A stretch of DNA of 64,000 bases. It comes from Alphaproteobacteria bacterium HT1-32. Lineage in GTDB: Bacteria; Pseudomonadota; Alphaproteobacteria; Rhodospirillales; HT1-32. The translations under genes were made by a program, and so were the position numbers. Positions within the stretch are counted from its first letter, which is position 1, and every line of letters begins with the position of its first letter. The stretch lies in assembly GCA_009649675.1 (NCBI GenBank), contig WJPL01000002.1, forward strand, positions 310,001 to 374,000, read 5' to 3'. Shown here in pieces: positions 42,580-51,899 of this stretch. The notes beneath the pieces were generated by a model. The model worked only from the letters and a program-made list of their open reading frames with translations. It did not search any database and was not told the DNA's origin.

Positions 42580-43704
42580 ATGGCATCACCCTCATCGAGA
42601 AAATTGTCGGCGGTTTTGTCGGTCTATATCGGCTGGCAGTTTCTGTTCCATGTTTTCAGTGTTCTCCTGATCCTGCTCGGGATTATTTTCCTGTTCGATT
42701 TCATCGAGCTGATGCGGCGGGCGTCATCCCGTCCCGATGTCACCATCGGTCTGGTGGCGCAGATGACCCTGATGAAGCTGCCCCATCTCGGCATGCGAAT
42801 CGTACCGTTTGCGATCCTGTTCGGTGGGATGGCCTGTTTCTGGCGGCTGACGCGGTATCATGAACTGATCGTCGCGCGTGCGGCAGGGGTTTCGGTCTGG
42901 CAGCTGATCCTGCCACCACTGATTGGGGCCGTGGCCATCGGAATGCTGCAGACAGCCGTCCTTAATCCGCTTTCATCACTTATGCTGTCGCATTACGAAC
43001 AGCTGGAAAACCGGTTTTTCCGGGGGATCAGCAATGCACTGGATATATCCGGCTCCGGCTTCTGGCTGCGTCAGGGCAGTGATCTCGGGCAGGATGTGAT
43101 CCATGCAAAGAAAGTTTATCAGCAGGGCGTTGATGTCGAACTGACGGATGTGACGATTTATCGTTTCAACACGGCTGATGAATTCACCCTGCGACTGGAT
43201 GCAAAGTTTGCACAGCTGGGAGACGGGTTCTGGTATTTGCAGGATGTCTGGACCCGGGATCCGACCCAGGACAAACGGTCGGTTTTTCTGGATGAGCATT
43301 TCATCGATACAGACCTGACACTCGGCAAGATTCAGGACAGCTTTGCCACCCCGGAAACAATGTCATTCTGGTCACTGCCGGGATTCATCGAAGTGCTTGA
43401 AACAGCGGGCTTCTCGGCACTGCGACACAGACTGCATCTTCAGTCACTGCTGTCGACGCCATTGCTGCTCTGTGCCATGGTCCTGATTGCGGCTGCGTTC
43501 TCTCTGCGGCTGACTTTGCGGACTTCAGCCGGCTTTCTTGTTGTCGGAGGTGTCAGTGCCGGCTTTCTGTTATTCGTTTTCTCGGATATAACCCGCGCGC
43601 TCGGGTTGTCTGAAAGCATCCCGATCTTACTGGCCGCGTGGTCTCCGGCGGGTGTCAGCAGTTTGCTGGGGCTTGCTCTCTTGTTTCATCTGGAAGATGG
43701 TTAG
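42580..43704 (+). CDS. lptG: LPS export ABC transporter permease LptG
   Basis: A 374-residue partner of LptF with the same layout: spans near residues 18-42, 60-80 and 98-120, a coupling stretch YHELIVARAAGVSVWQLILP, a periplasmic domain to about 275 with FWLRQGSDLGQDVIHAKKVY, and three closing spans. GGAGG at 42565-42569 serves its start. Its stop is 2 bases before the lptD ATG. The LptB ATPase and LptC are not in the window. Confidence 0.95.
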   Translation: MASPSSRKLSAVLSVYIGWQFLFHVFSVLLILLGIIFLFDFIELMRRASSRPDVTIGLVAQMTLMKLPHLGMRIVPFAILFGGMACFWRLTRYHELIVARAAGVSVWQLILPPLIGAVAIGMLQTAVLNPLSSLMLSHYEQLENRFFRGISNALDISGSGFWLRQGSDLGQDVIHAKKVYQQGVDVELTDVTIYRFNTADEFTLRLDAKFAQLGDGFWYLQDVWTRDPTQDKRSVFLDEHFIDTDLTLGKIQDSFATPETMSFWSLPGFIEVLETAGFSALRHRLHLQSLLSTPLLLCAMVLIAAAFSLRLTLRTSAGFLVVGGVSAGFLLFVFSDITRALGLSESIPILLAAWSPAGVSSLLGLALLFHLEDG

Positions 43705-43706
43705 GG

Positions 43707-45851
43707 ATGATAGGTAAGTCCTTGTTATGGTTAACGCTTGCAGCGTTTCTTGTTTCTCTCACGGGAACCGCTGCCCATGCGCAGAACCAACCGTCTTCCA
43801 CGACGGACCCTGCGGTCTTTTCTGCGGACGAAGTGCTGTATGATGACCAGCTTGAGATCGTCACCGCCCGCGGCAATGTGGAAATCGTGCAGGGGGGACG
43901 TACACTCCTCGCCGATCTGATTTCCTATGATCGCAAGCAGGACATTGTGACTGCCTTCGGGAATATTTCTCTGCTGGAGCCGTCCGGTGATGTCATCTTT
44001 GCCGAGAAGGTTGAACTGAGTGGCGATCTGAAAACCGGGGTGGTGACTGAAATCCGGATTCTGATGGAGGATAACTCACGCTTTGCCGCTCGTGGCGGAC
44101 GCAGAACCGATGGCAATCTGACGGAACTCAAACGGGCCGTCTATTCACCCTGCGAACTGTGCAAGAATGACCCGGAAGGGGCACCGCTGTGGCAGATTCG
44201 TGCCGCTGAGGTGAACCATGACCAGAAAGAGCAGACCATCGAGTATTACGATGCCGTGATGGAGTTCTACGGTATCCCGTTCTTGTATCTTCCCTATTTT
44301 CAGCATCCGGACCCGACCGTTAAACGCAGAAGCGGCTTTCTGGCACCGACATTCGGGAATAATTCTGACCTCGGGTTTTTTACGCAGACGCCGTATTTCT
44401 GGAATATCAACGAGCATGAAGATGCAACCTTTACCCCGATCATAACGTCTCAGGAAGGCGCTGCCGGGCTGGCGGAATATCGCTGGCGGGGCATGAAGGG
44501 GCGGTTCGATATCGAGACCAGTATCACGGAAGACAGCAATGATGATGTCCGTGGCCATATTTTTTCAGAAAGCCGCTTTGATATTGATGATACCTGGCGC
44601 TGGGGACTGGATGTTCAGCGATCAACCGATGACACCTATCTCGACCGTTATCAGTTGTCTGGCGAAGATGACCTGACGTCACGCGCCTATGTCGAAGGGT
44701 TCAGCGGTCGGCGATATGCTTCGGCTTCTGCCTATGCGTATCAGGGATTGCGTGAGGATGATGATCCGGGTGAGGCACCTCTGGTTTTGCCTTTTGCCCA
44801 GTATGATTTTGTTGGCGAGCCGACAGAAGGCAGTGGCCGGTATTTTACTTTTAATGCCAATACACAGGTCCTGCAGCGCAGCGATGGTACGGATAGCCGG
44901 CGTATGTCACTCAAGGGTGGCTGGAACATGCCCTACACCGGCCCAATGGGTGACGAGGTCGTTGTCAGTGCGACAGTTCAGTCTGACCTTTATCATGTGA
45001 ATGATGTCAATGTCGGCAATGGGCGGACCGAAAACGGCTTTACCGGTCGCGTCTTCCCCCAGGCATCTGTGAACTGGTCCTGGCCGCTGGTACGGGATCA
45101 GCAGGGCGCACATCAGATCGTCAAGCCAATGGTTTCTGCCGTTGTTGCCCCTTATGGGGGGAACCCTTCTGACATACCGAATGAAGACAGTCAGAATTTC
45201 GAGTTTGATGATACCAATCTGTTCAGTGCCAACCGGTTTACCGGCTATGACCGCGTTGAAGGCGGGCCCCGGCTGAATTACGGCATGAACTGGGGCTGGT
45301 ATGGTAATGGCGGCGGTCGTACGGAAGTGCTGGTCGGCCAGAGTTTCCGGGTTAAGGAGGATGATACCTTTACGCAGGAAAGTGGCTTGCAGCAGCACTT
45401 CTCTGACCTTGTCGGACGGGTTGAAGTTGCCCCGACCAATTCATTGTCCTTCCTCTACAGGTTCCGTCTTTCCAAGGAAAACCTGGAGCCGCAGCGTCAG
45501 GAAATCGGATTTTCCGGCGGTGAACGTGCTTTATCCATCGGTCTGAACTATATTCAGGTTGAACGACAGGGATCCGGTGACGAGTTCGACGCACGTGAAG
45601 AAATCTCTCTGAATGGGCAGAGCCAGCTTTCGAAACACTGGATTGCACGTGCGGATGGCCGGCGCGATCTGACATCTGACGGTGGATGGCTGAGAATCGG
45701 TGCCGGTCTGAGCTATGAAGATGAATGCTTCGGCTTTTCGCTAGACTATGTCCGGAGCTTTACCCGGGACCGCGATGTGAACGCAGACGATACATTCATG
45801 TTACGCTTTCTTTTCAAGAATCTTGGCGAAGTCGGGAGCCCGGTGGGGTAA
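43707..45851 (+). CDS. lptD: LPS-assembly outer-membrane protein LptD
   Basis: A 714-residue outer-membrane beta-barrel that inserts LPS in the outer leaflet. Residues 1-25 are a signal peptide ending at AHA. The next part is the periplasmic LptA-like (OstA) domain with FSADEVLYDDQLEIVTARGN and YDRKQDIVTAFGNISLLEPS. YSPCELCKNDPEG near residue 147 gives a CxxC pair, and PFLYLPYFQHPDPTVKRRSG opens the LptD barrel domain. One Cys in YEDECFGFSLDY near the C terminus could form the inter-domain disulfide. Coupled to surA by TAATG overlap. Confidence 0.95.
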   Translation: MIGKSLLWLTLAAFLVSLTGTAAHAQNQPSSTTDPAVFSADEVLYDDQLEIVTARGNVEIVQGGRTLLADLISYDRKQDIVTAFGNISLLEPSGDVIFAEKVELSGDLKTGVVTEIRILMEDNSRFAARGGRRTDGNLTELKRAVYSPCELCKNDPEGAPLWQIRAAEVNHDQKEQTIEYYDAVMEFYGIPFLYLPYFQHPDPTVKRRSGFLAPTFGNNSDLGFFTQTPYFWNINEHEDATFTPIITSQEGAAGLAEYRWRGMKGRFDIETSITEDSNDDVRGHIFSESRFDIDDTWRWGLDVQRSTDDTYLDRYQLSGEDDLTSRAYVEGFSGRRYASASAYAYQGLREDDDPGEAPLVLPFAQYDFVGEPTEGSGRYFTFNANTQVLQRSDGTDSRRMSLKGGWNMPYTGPMGDEVVVSATVQSDLYHVNDVNVGNGRTENGFTGRVFPQASVNWSWPLVRDQQGAHQIVKPMVSAVVAPYGGNPSDIPNEDSQNFEFDDTNLFSANRFTGYDRVEGGPRLNYGMNWGWYGNGGGRTEVLVGQSFRVKEDDTFTQESGLQQHFSDLVGRVEVAPTNSLSFLYRFRLSKENLEPQRQEIGFSGGERALSIGLNYIQVERQGSGDEFDAREEISLNGQSQLSKHWIARADGRRDLTSDGGWLRIGAGLSYEDECFGFSLDYVRSFTRDRDVNADDTFMLRFLFKNLGEVGSPVG

Positions 45852-47134
45852 TGCGGGGGATCATCAGGAACATCAGCCGGAGAAGTATAGCAGCGTCTTT
45901 TGCCCTGGTCTGTCTGCCGTTTCTTGTTGTACCGGGAGATAGCGCGCAGGCACAGGACTTTCGTGTTGCCGCTGTCGTGAATGATGACATCATCTCGACA
46001 CTCGACCTCGGTGCCAGGGTTGAGATGATTGTGGCCTCCAGCTCCCTGCCTCGGACCAATGAAGTGCGTCAGCGTATCGCGCCACAGGTGCTGCGAACCC
46101 TGATTGATGAACAACTGAAGTTCCAGGAAGCGAAGCGGCTGGATATCACAATTACACCGACTGATATCAGCACTGCCGTTGAAGTTATTGAAAAGCGGAA
46201 CCGGATACCGGCGGGACAGTTCCAGCAGGCAATGGAGTCCAATGGCGTTCCCTTCGAATCAGTGATGGATCAGATCCGCGCCGATATTGCCTGGAACAAG
46301 ATTGTCGGTCGCAGGATCGCCAGCCAGATCACTCTGGATGATGTTGAGGTTCGGGAAGCAACCGAGCGTTTCAAGTCAGTCATGGGCAAGCCCGAGAATA
46401 ATTACAGTGAAATTTTTCTGTCCACTTCCCCGCCGGCTGATCGCTCAGCCGTTGAGCAACTGGCTGATCGCCTGATCAATCAGATCCGGGATGGTGCGCC
46501 CTTTGTCGAGGCAGCACGGCAATTTTCTCAGTCGGCTTATGCTTCTGAAGGCGGTGTCGTGGGCTGGGTCGCTCCGGGAGATACAGAGCCGGAAATTGAG
46601 GCGGCCCTGAATCGCCTGGAACCGGGAGAGGTCGCTGGCCCGGTCGAGACAATCGGAGGACTGGCCATTCTGCGTCTGAATGACCGGAGAATGATCGGTG
46701 GTACCCCTTCGGTTACCATCGACCTGAGCCAGGCCATCGTTGAATTGCCGGCAAATGCCAGTCAGGCCGATATCGACAAGGCCAGAGGTACCGCCAGTCA
46801 GATCGCGGCGCAGGCTGTTACCTGCGAACAGTTCGGACAGCTGGGGCAGCAGCTTGGCTCATCGCTGTCGGGTCCGTTGGGTAAATTGCAGCTTCAGGAA
46901 ATGCCGCAGGCTATTGCCAGTGTTGTCGGCCAGCTTGCTACAGGGCAAAGCAGCCGCCCGGTCAGAACCGATGCGGGGATTGCCGTCTACAGGGTTTGTG
47001 ACCGCACGGAAGAAAAAAACGAGATATCGGAGGAACAGGTCCGGGATCGTATGCGCCTTCAGCGCCTGCAACTTCGTGCTGAACGCTATCTGCAGGATTT
47101 GCGTCGCGCGGCATTTGTGGAAATCCGTCTCTGA
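45851..47134 (+). CDS. surA: periplasmic chaperone/peptidyl-prolyl isomerase SurA
   Basis: A 427-residue SurA-type chaperone for outer-membrane proteins, including LptD. A signal peptide runs to about residue 35 (SAQAQ). The chaperone N domain starts FRVAAVVNDDIISTLDL and contains LRTLIDEQLKFQEAKRLDI. One parvulin domain is clear, from about residue 180 to 280 (FVEAARQFSQSAYASEGGVV, GWVAPGDTEPEIEAAL, GGLAILRLNDRR). The second parvulin of enteric SurA appears degenerate. It begins by TAATG overlap with lptD and ends just before pdxA. Confidence 0.92.
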   Translation: MRGIIRNISRRSIAASFALVCLPFLVVPGDSAQAQDFRVAAVVNDDIISTLDLGARVEMIVASSSLPRTNEVRQRIAPQVLRTLIDEQLKFQEAKRLDITITPTDISTAVEVIEKRNRIPAGQFQQAMESNGVPFESVMDQIRADIAWNKIVGRRIASQITLDDVEVREATERFKSVMGKPENNYSEIFLSTSPPADRSAVEQLADRLINQIRDGAPFVEAARQFSQSAYASEGGVVGWVAPGDTEPEIEAALNRLEPGEVAGPVETIGGLAILRLNDRRMIGGTPSVTIDLSQAIVELPANASQADIDKARGTASQIAAQAVTCEQFGQLGQQLGSSLSGPLGKLQLQEMPQAIASVVGQLATGQSSRPVRTDAGIAVYRVCDRTEEKNEISEEQVRDRMRLQRLQLRAERYLQDLRRAAFVEIRL

Positions 47135-47172
47135 GTGATCTGTCACATATCCGGTTACCGCTTGCCGTTACC

Positions 47173-48150
47173 ATGGGAGATCCGGCAGGCATTGGCGGTG
47201 AAATACTGTTGGCTGCCTGGAAGGCGTTGCGCGGAAGCGACAGCAGCTTTTTTGCAATCGATGACCCTGAACGGCTTCGGAAGCTCGCCAGCCATCTGGG
47301 ATGGGATATCGAGATAGCTGAAATCTCCGGCCCGCAGGATACTGCCGCTGTTTTTCCGGATGCTTTGCCCGTTTTTGTGCGGCGACTGCCTCATCCGGTG
47401 GTGCCCGGACAGGGTGACAGCCGTAATGGCAGGGTTGTCATCGATGCCATAGAGACCGCAGTCCAGATGGCGACAGCAGGACAGATCGGGGGGCTGGTGA
47501 CCAACCCGATCAACAAGGCGGTACTTTACGGTGCCGGTTTTACCTATCCCGGTCATACCGAATTTCTGACAGCACTGGCCGGTGTCGAGACCCCGCTGAT
47601 GATGCTGGCGAACAGCGAACTGCGTGTGGTCCCTGTCTCCATTCACGAATCGCTGCGGAATGCGGTGATGAACCTGTCAATTGATGCGATTGTTCGCAAA
47701 GCGCGTATTACGGACCGTGCCTTGAGAGAGGACTTTGGCATCGCTGAACCCAGGCTGGCAGTTGCAGGGCTGAACCCGCATGCGGGCGAGGGCGGGGCGA
47801 TGGGCACCGAAGAACAGACTATCGTAGGGCCGGCGATTGATATTCTGCGATCCGAAGGCGTCAACGCAATCGGACCAATGCCACCGGATACGATGTTCCA
47901 TGCCGCAGCCCGGCGCGGTTATGACGTGGCGATCTGCATGTATCACGATCAGGCACTGATCCCTCTGAAAACCATCGACTTTGACGGCGGTGTGAATGTG
48001 ACCCTCGGGTTGCCGTTTGTCCGGACCAGCCCCGATCACGGGACCGCCTTCGATATTGCGGGTACAGGCAAGGCTAATCCTGAAAGCCTGATTGCTGCAA
48101 TCAGGCTGGCGTCCGATATTGCCGCTAACCGGACGCAACTGCGAAGATGA
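47173..48150 (+). CDS. pdxA: 4-hydroxythreonine-4-phosphate dehydrogenase
   Basis: A PdxA enzyme of the pyridoxal-phosphate pathway, about 325 residues from ATG 47173. Landmarks are MGDPAGIGGE at the start, GLVTNPINKAVLYGAGF near residue 104, YPGHTEFL, ARITDRAL, GLNPHAGEGG near 198 and MYHDQALIPLKTIDFD near 256 with the metal-binding His. PdxA normally has a first strand before MGDPAG. In frame upstream the DNA codes for LPLAVT directly before the ATG, matching that strand, so translation probably starts earlier; only CTG codons (47131 or 47140) are available. It ends in ATGA overlap with rsmA. Confidence 0.92.
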   Translation: MGDPAGIGGEILLAAWKALRGSDSSFFAIDDPERLRKLASHLGWDIEIAEISGPQDTAAVFPDALPVFVRRLPHPVVPGQGDSRNGRVVIDAIETAVQMATAGQIGGLVTNPINKAVLYGAGFTYPGHTEFLTALAGVETPLMMLANSELRVVPVSIHESLRNAVMNLSIDAIVRKARITDRALREDFGIAEPRLAVAGLNPHAGEGGAMGTEEQTIVGPAIDILRSEGVNAIGPMPPDTMFHAAARRGYDVAICMYHDQALIPLKTIDFDGGVNVTLGLPFVRTSPDHGTAFDIAGTGKANPESLIAAIRLASDIAANRTQLRR

Positions 48151-48959
48151 GTTCTCATCTGGATGATTTGCCGCCGATCCGCGAGCAACTGGCCCGGTAT
48201 GGGCTGCTGGCGAAGAAGTCGTTCGGGCAGCATTTTCTGCTGGATCTGAATCTGACAGGACGGATCGCCCGCGCCGCAGGTGATCTGAGCCGGGGCAGTT
48301 GTGTTGAAATTGGTCCGGGACCGGGCGGTCTGACCCGGGCCTTGCTTGCCGCCGGAGCGGCCGAGGTGATCGTCGTCGAAAAGGATCTGAGGTTTCGGCC
48401 TGTTCTGGATGAGATCGGAGCCTGTTGTCCCGGGCGTCTGGAGATCATCGAAGCCGATGCGCTGAAGACGCAGACACATGAACTGGGAACTGCCCCGCGC
48501 CGGGTCATTGCCAATCTGCCTTACAATATCTCGACACCTCTGCTGATCGGCTGGCTCCGCCATATCGCGGATTTCGAGAGCCTGACGCTGATGTTCCAGA
48601 AGGAAGTTGCACAACGTATTGCCGCCGCACCGGGCAGCAGCAATTACGGGCGCCTGTCCGTCATGACCCAGTGGCTTTGTCATGCTGAAATTCTGTTTGA
48701 TGTGCCAGCCCGTGCCTTCACCCCGCCACCGAAAGTGGACAGCGCAATCATCCAGTTGCATCCGAAAGAGAACCCGCCGGATGCAGCGACCTTTGCGAGA
48801 ATGGAACAAACCGTCGCCCGGGCCTTCAATCAGCGCCGCAAGATGGTTCGTTCCAGCCTCAAAGGCTATGATTTCGAGGCGGCGGGTATCGACCCGACAG
48901 TCCGGGCAGAACAATTATCCGTAGATGATTTCCTGCGGCTGAGCAGGGCCTCTGACTGA
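48147..48959 (+). CDS. rsmA: 16S rRNA (adenine1518-N6/adenine1519-N6)-dimethyltransferase
   Basis: A 270-residue KsgA/Dim1 enzyme that dimethylates two adenines near the 3' end of 16S rRNA. KKSFGQHFLLDLNLTGRIAR near residue 25, the SAM motif EIGPGPGGLTRALLAAG near 53, and the catalytic IANLPYNISTPLL near 119 are all present. FTPPPKVDSAIIQL near 190 and the C-terminal NQRRKMVRSSLK helix are typical. ATGA overlap ties it to pdxA. It ends 4 bases before the stop of convergent gmk. Confidence 0.97.
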   Translation: MSSHLDDLPPIREQLARYGLLAKKSFGQHFLLDLNLTGRIARAAGDLSRGSCVEIGPGPGGLTRALLAAGAAEVIVVEKDLRFRPVLDEIGACCPGRLEIIEADALKTQTHELGTAPRRVIANLPYNISTPLLIGWLRHIADFESLTLMFQKEVAQRIAAAPGSSNYGRLSVMTQWLCHAEILFDVPARAFTPPPKVDSAIIQLHPKENPPDAATFARMEQTVARAFNQRRKMVRSSLKGYDFEAAGIDPTVRAEQLSVDDFLRLSRASD

Positions 48960-48963
48960 GACC

Positions 48964-49596
48964 CTAGCTGTCGCGCATATCGTTGGTGAAATCAGCCAGC
49001 CCGATCTGCCGTTCACGTTTCAGGCGCTCTGCTGCAAGAATGGAGCGGGCGCTGGAAATGCTGCGGTTAAGGTCGTCATTCACGATGACATAGTCATATT
49101 CCGACCAGTGTGACATTTCGTCGAGCGCCTTCGCCATCCGTCCCCTGACGACCTCGTCGCTGTCCTGCGCCCGGCTGCGCAACCTGCGTTCCAGTTCCGC
49201 GACGGAAGGCGGCATGATGAAGACACGAACCAGATCCCTCGGTGCTTTCTCGGAAAGCTGCTGTGTTCCCTGCCAGTCGATGTCGAACAGAACGTCGCGG
49301 CCTTTTTTCAGGGCTTCCTCAACCTGAAGCCGAGGGGTGCCATAGTAGTTGTCGAACACCTTCGCATGTTCCAGCAGCCCGTCATTGGCAACCAGATTGT
49401 GGAATTCGGGTTTCTCGATGAAGTGATAATGCATCCCGTCAACTTCAGAGGCTCTCGGTGTGCGGGTTGTTACGGAAACCGACATCGTCAGGTTGTCGTC
49501 GTTATCCAGCAGAGAGCGGGAAATCGTGCTCTTACCGGCACCGGAAGGCGACGAAAGCACCAGCATCAGGCCACGACGTCTTATCTGCATCATCAT
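48964..49596 (-). CDS. gmk: guanylate kinase
   Basis: A 210-residue enzyme converting GMP to GDP. The P-loop is SSPSGAGKSTISRSLL near residue 15, followed by VTTRTPRASEVDGMHYHFIE near 43, where Arg, Ser and Glu bind GMP, then EHAKVFDNYYGTPRLQVEEA and LFDIDWQGTQQL. Start is the first of three ATG codons; it lies 6 bases after yicC. The yicC-gmk pair is a common alphaproteobacterial arrangement next to mltG. Confidence 0.96.
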   Translation of the reverse strand: MMMQIRRRGLMLVLSSPSGAGKSTISRSLLDNDDNLTMSVSVTTRTPRASEVDGMHYHFIEKPEFHNLVANDGLLEHAKVFDNYYGTPRLQVEEALKKGRDVLFDIDWQGTQQLSEKAPRDLVRVFIMPPSVAELERRLRSRAQDSDEVVRGRMAKALDEMSHWSEYDYVIVNDDLNRSISSARSILAAERLKRERQIGLADFTNDMRDS

Positions 49597-49602
49597 ATTT
49601 CC

Positions 49603-50496
49603 TTATTCGACATTCTGGACCTGTTCGCGGAATTGCTCGATCACGGATTTCAGGTTCATCCCGATCCCGGTCAGTTCCACATCGTTGGCCTTGGAGCAGA
49701 GGGTGTTGGCTTCCCGGTTCAGTTCCTGACAGAGAAAATCAAGTTTCCGGCCAATCTGGCCCCCGTCCTTCAGTAGCTGGCCGGCGGCATCACAATGAGC
49801 TTTCAGCCGGTCGAGTTCTTCGCGAATGTCGGCTTTTGCGGCGAGCAGCAAGGCTTCCTGGCCAAGTTTCTCACTATCAAACCGGTCATCGTTTCTGGTC
49901 AGTCGTTCGATTGACTCGCGCAATCGCTGGAGGAAAATTTCGGGTCTTTCCTCTGACCGGGCTTTTGCGGCCTCTGTCAGTGAGCGTATGTCGGCAAGGA
50001 AGGAGGTGAGGAGTTGTTGCAGGGCGCTGCCTTCAACCTGCCGCATGTCGACCAGTGCTCTCAGTGCTTCACTGAACAGATCACCTGCTGCGGTAATATC
50101 CTCTTCGCGCCATCTCGGACCGTCTGAAGGGGCGTCTGACATATCCAGAACACCACGAACCGAAGCAAGCACATCAAGACGTGGAGGGGCGCTGCCGGTC
50201 TCGCGGGCCATCTCTGCGCAGGTGTCGAACAGTTCACGCAGCAGTTCACGATTGATCTGACAGGTGGGGGCGGCGGCCTCTTTCTGCACCGTCAGGTTCG
50301 CGGTGAGATTCCCCCGCCCGAGCTGCTGGTCCGCCAGCTTGCGGCATTTCAGTTCAGTCGCTTCAAAGCCGCCGGGCATACGGAAGCGGATGTCGAGGCC
50401 TTTGCCGTTGACGCTTTTCAGTTCCCAGACAAACCGGGTTCCGTCGATTTCCGTCTCGGACCGGGCAAACCCGGTCATGCTCAGCACCTTCGCCAT
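49603..50496 (-). CDS. YicC family endoribonuclease-like protein
   Basis: A 297-residue YicC protein. MAKVLSMTGFARSETEIDG opens the YicC N-terminal domain, followed by VWELKSVNGKGLDIRFRMPG, and the C-terminal DUF1732 domain ends CQELNREANTLCSKANDVEL, a family hallmark. Homologues have been reported to act as endoribonucleases. I chose the ATG at 50496 because GAGGA precedes it and it gives the family start; the frame continues to 50568 without family match. It is followed by gmk. Confidence 0.93.
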   Translation of the reverse strand: MAKVLSMTGFARSETEIDGTRFVWELKSVNGKGLDIRFRMPGGFEATELKCRKLADQQLGRGNLTANLTVQKEAAAPTCQINRELLRELFDTCAEMARETGSAPPRLDVLASVRGVLDMSDAPSDGPRWREEDITAAGDLFSEALRALVDMRQVEGSALQQLLTSFLADIRSLTEAAKARSEERPEIFLQRLRESIERLTRNDDRFDSEKLGQEALLLAAKADIREELDRLKAHCDAAGQLLKDGGQIGRKLDFLCQELNREANTLCSKANDVELTGIGMNLKSVIEQFREQVQNVE

Positions 50497-50588
50497 ATCT
50501 TCCTCGCATCGTGAGGCTCTTCTATAGGATGACATTCCGGTCCGGAAAAGGATTGCGTTGATCGGCAAAGCACCGCAATTCTTGCCCC

Positions 50589-51122
50589 ATGCTGATCAGA
50601 ACGCTCTCCATGCTCATTCTTTGTGCCACGCTTGTTGCCTGTGCCGTTATCCCGCAGGCGCCGGAAATGGCCCTGCAGGATTTACGGTTGCGACAGGCTG
50701 ATGGCGAGTTGATTCCTGTCACCGGGATATTCAGGGCGGCAACTATCGGCGAGTCCGCGGGACGGGGAACGCCGGAGGGTATTATCGCACGCAAGGATCT
50801 TGGCCCGGTTCTCGACTGGCTGGCGTCACATGATGCGAATAATGACGGTTACCTGCATACTGACGAACTGAATGCGGCCTGGATATTACTGGCTGCCTGG
50901 TCTGTAACAGGACGCCCCTATGAGGCCAGCAGCCTGACTGACAGCAAGGGAATCACAGTCAGAATGCTGTCATTGTCGGCTGAGGACCGCGACTGGCTCG
51001 GCAAGATCATCGAGAGGGATCCGGCAACAGCCAGATTGCTGTCAGAGGCGCGGTTACGGCTGGCACTGGCAAAGGACAGCCGGATGACAACACAGAGTCT
51101 GTTCATCGGGCCATGGTTTTGA
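50589..51122 (+). CDS. EF-hand lipoprotein, uncharacterised
   Basis: A 177-residue predicted lipoprotein: basic start, hydrophobic run and the lipobox LVAC with Cys18. One canonical EF-hand loop, DANNDGYLHTDE at residues 82-93, has Asp, Asn, Asp and Glu at the calcium-ligand positions and is flanked by helices. The rest is not a family I recognise. It overlaps the following SDR gene by 10 bases, so the two are co-translated. A periplasmic calcium-binding role is inferred from the motif alone. Confidence 0.75.
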   Translation: MLIRTLSMLILCATLVACAVIPQAPEMALQDLRLRQADGELIPVTGIFRAATIGESAGRGTPEGIIARKDLGPVLDWLASHDANNDGYLHTDELNAAWILLAAWSVTGRPYEASSLTDSKGITVRMLSLSAEDRDWLGKIIERDPATARLLSEARLRLALAKDSRMTTQSLFIGPWF

Positions 51123-51895
51123 GTGGCAAACCTGCATCCATCCTGATTACAGGGGCCTCCAGCGGTATCGGTGAGGCACTGGCCTGTGCTTATGCAGCCC
51201 CTGACGTGAGCCTGTTCCTGTCCGGGCGTGACCCGGAAAGACTGGAACAGGTCGCAAATCGTTGCCGGGAATTGGGCAGCATGGTCGATGCCGCTGTCAT
51301 AGATGTGACAGATCGTGAGGCAATGGACCGGTGGATATCTGCGTCGGATGATGTCCGCCCGCTTGATCTGGTTATTGCCAATGCCGGTATTTCCGGCGGG
51401 TCAGGCAGCGGGACAGAGACAACAGCCATCATGCGCCGGATTATGGACGTCAATGTAGGTGGTGTCCTGAACACAATCGACCTTCCGCTGCGCCGGATGG
51501 CGGAGAGAGGGCACGGCCAGATCGCGCTGGTGGCCTCTCTGGCGGGATATCGGGGATTGCCCAGTGCCCCGGCCTATTCAGCTTCCAAGGCGGCTGTACG
51601 GGCTCTGGGGGGCGGTCTGAGGCCGGTTTATGCCACACGGAATGTTCGTGTGAATGTCATCTGCCCGGGATTTGTTGTAAGCCGGATTACCGACAGCAAC
51701 AGTTTTCCCATGCCGATGCTGATGCCGGCGGACAAGGCGGCAAAGATCATCCGGTCCGGACTGGGGCGTAATCAGGCGACGATTGCATTCCCCTGGCCAA
51801 TGGCGTTCTCGGGCTGGCTGCTGGGGGCTTTGCCGGGCTGGGCTGCAGCCCCCTTGCTGAGACGCATGCCGGCAAAATCACCGGACTGCGGCTAG
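51113..51895 (+). CDS. short-chain dehydrogenase/reductase
   Basis: A 260-residue SDR with a full active site: cofactor loop TGASSGIGEALA at residues 13-24, NAG near 90, Ser142 in VASLAG and Tyr155/Lys159 in YSASKAA. VNVICPGFVVSRITDSN near 180 is the usual loop after the catalytic helix. The C-terminal PWPMAFSGWLLGALPGWAAA is hydrophobic, which could help it sit on the membrane. Substrate is unknown. It overlaps the EF-hand lipoprotein gene and converges on the MFS gene, 4 bases from its stop. Confidence 0.88.
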   Translation: MVLSGKPASILITGASSGIGEALACAYAAPDVSLFLSGRDPERLEQVANRCRELGSMVDAAVIDVTDREAMDRWISASDDVRPLDLVIANAGISGGSGSGTETTAIMRRIMDVNVGGVLNTIDLPLRRMAERGHGQIALVASLAGYRGLPSAPAYSASKAAVRALGGGLRPVYATRNVRVNVICPGFVVSRITDSNSFPMPMLMPADKAAKIIRSGLGRNQATIAFPWPMAFSGWLLGALPGWAAAPLLRRMPAKSPDCG

Positions 51896-51899
51896 GTCT

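Noticed and set aside
48036-48914. Minus-strand open frame of about 290 codons
   Set aside because: Antisense shadow of rsmA and the end of pdxA, which both have strong motifs.
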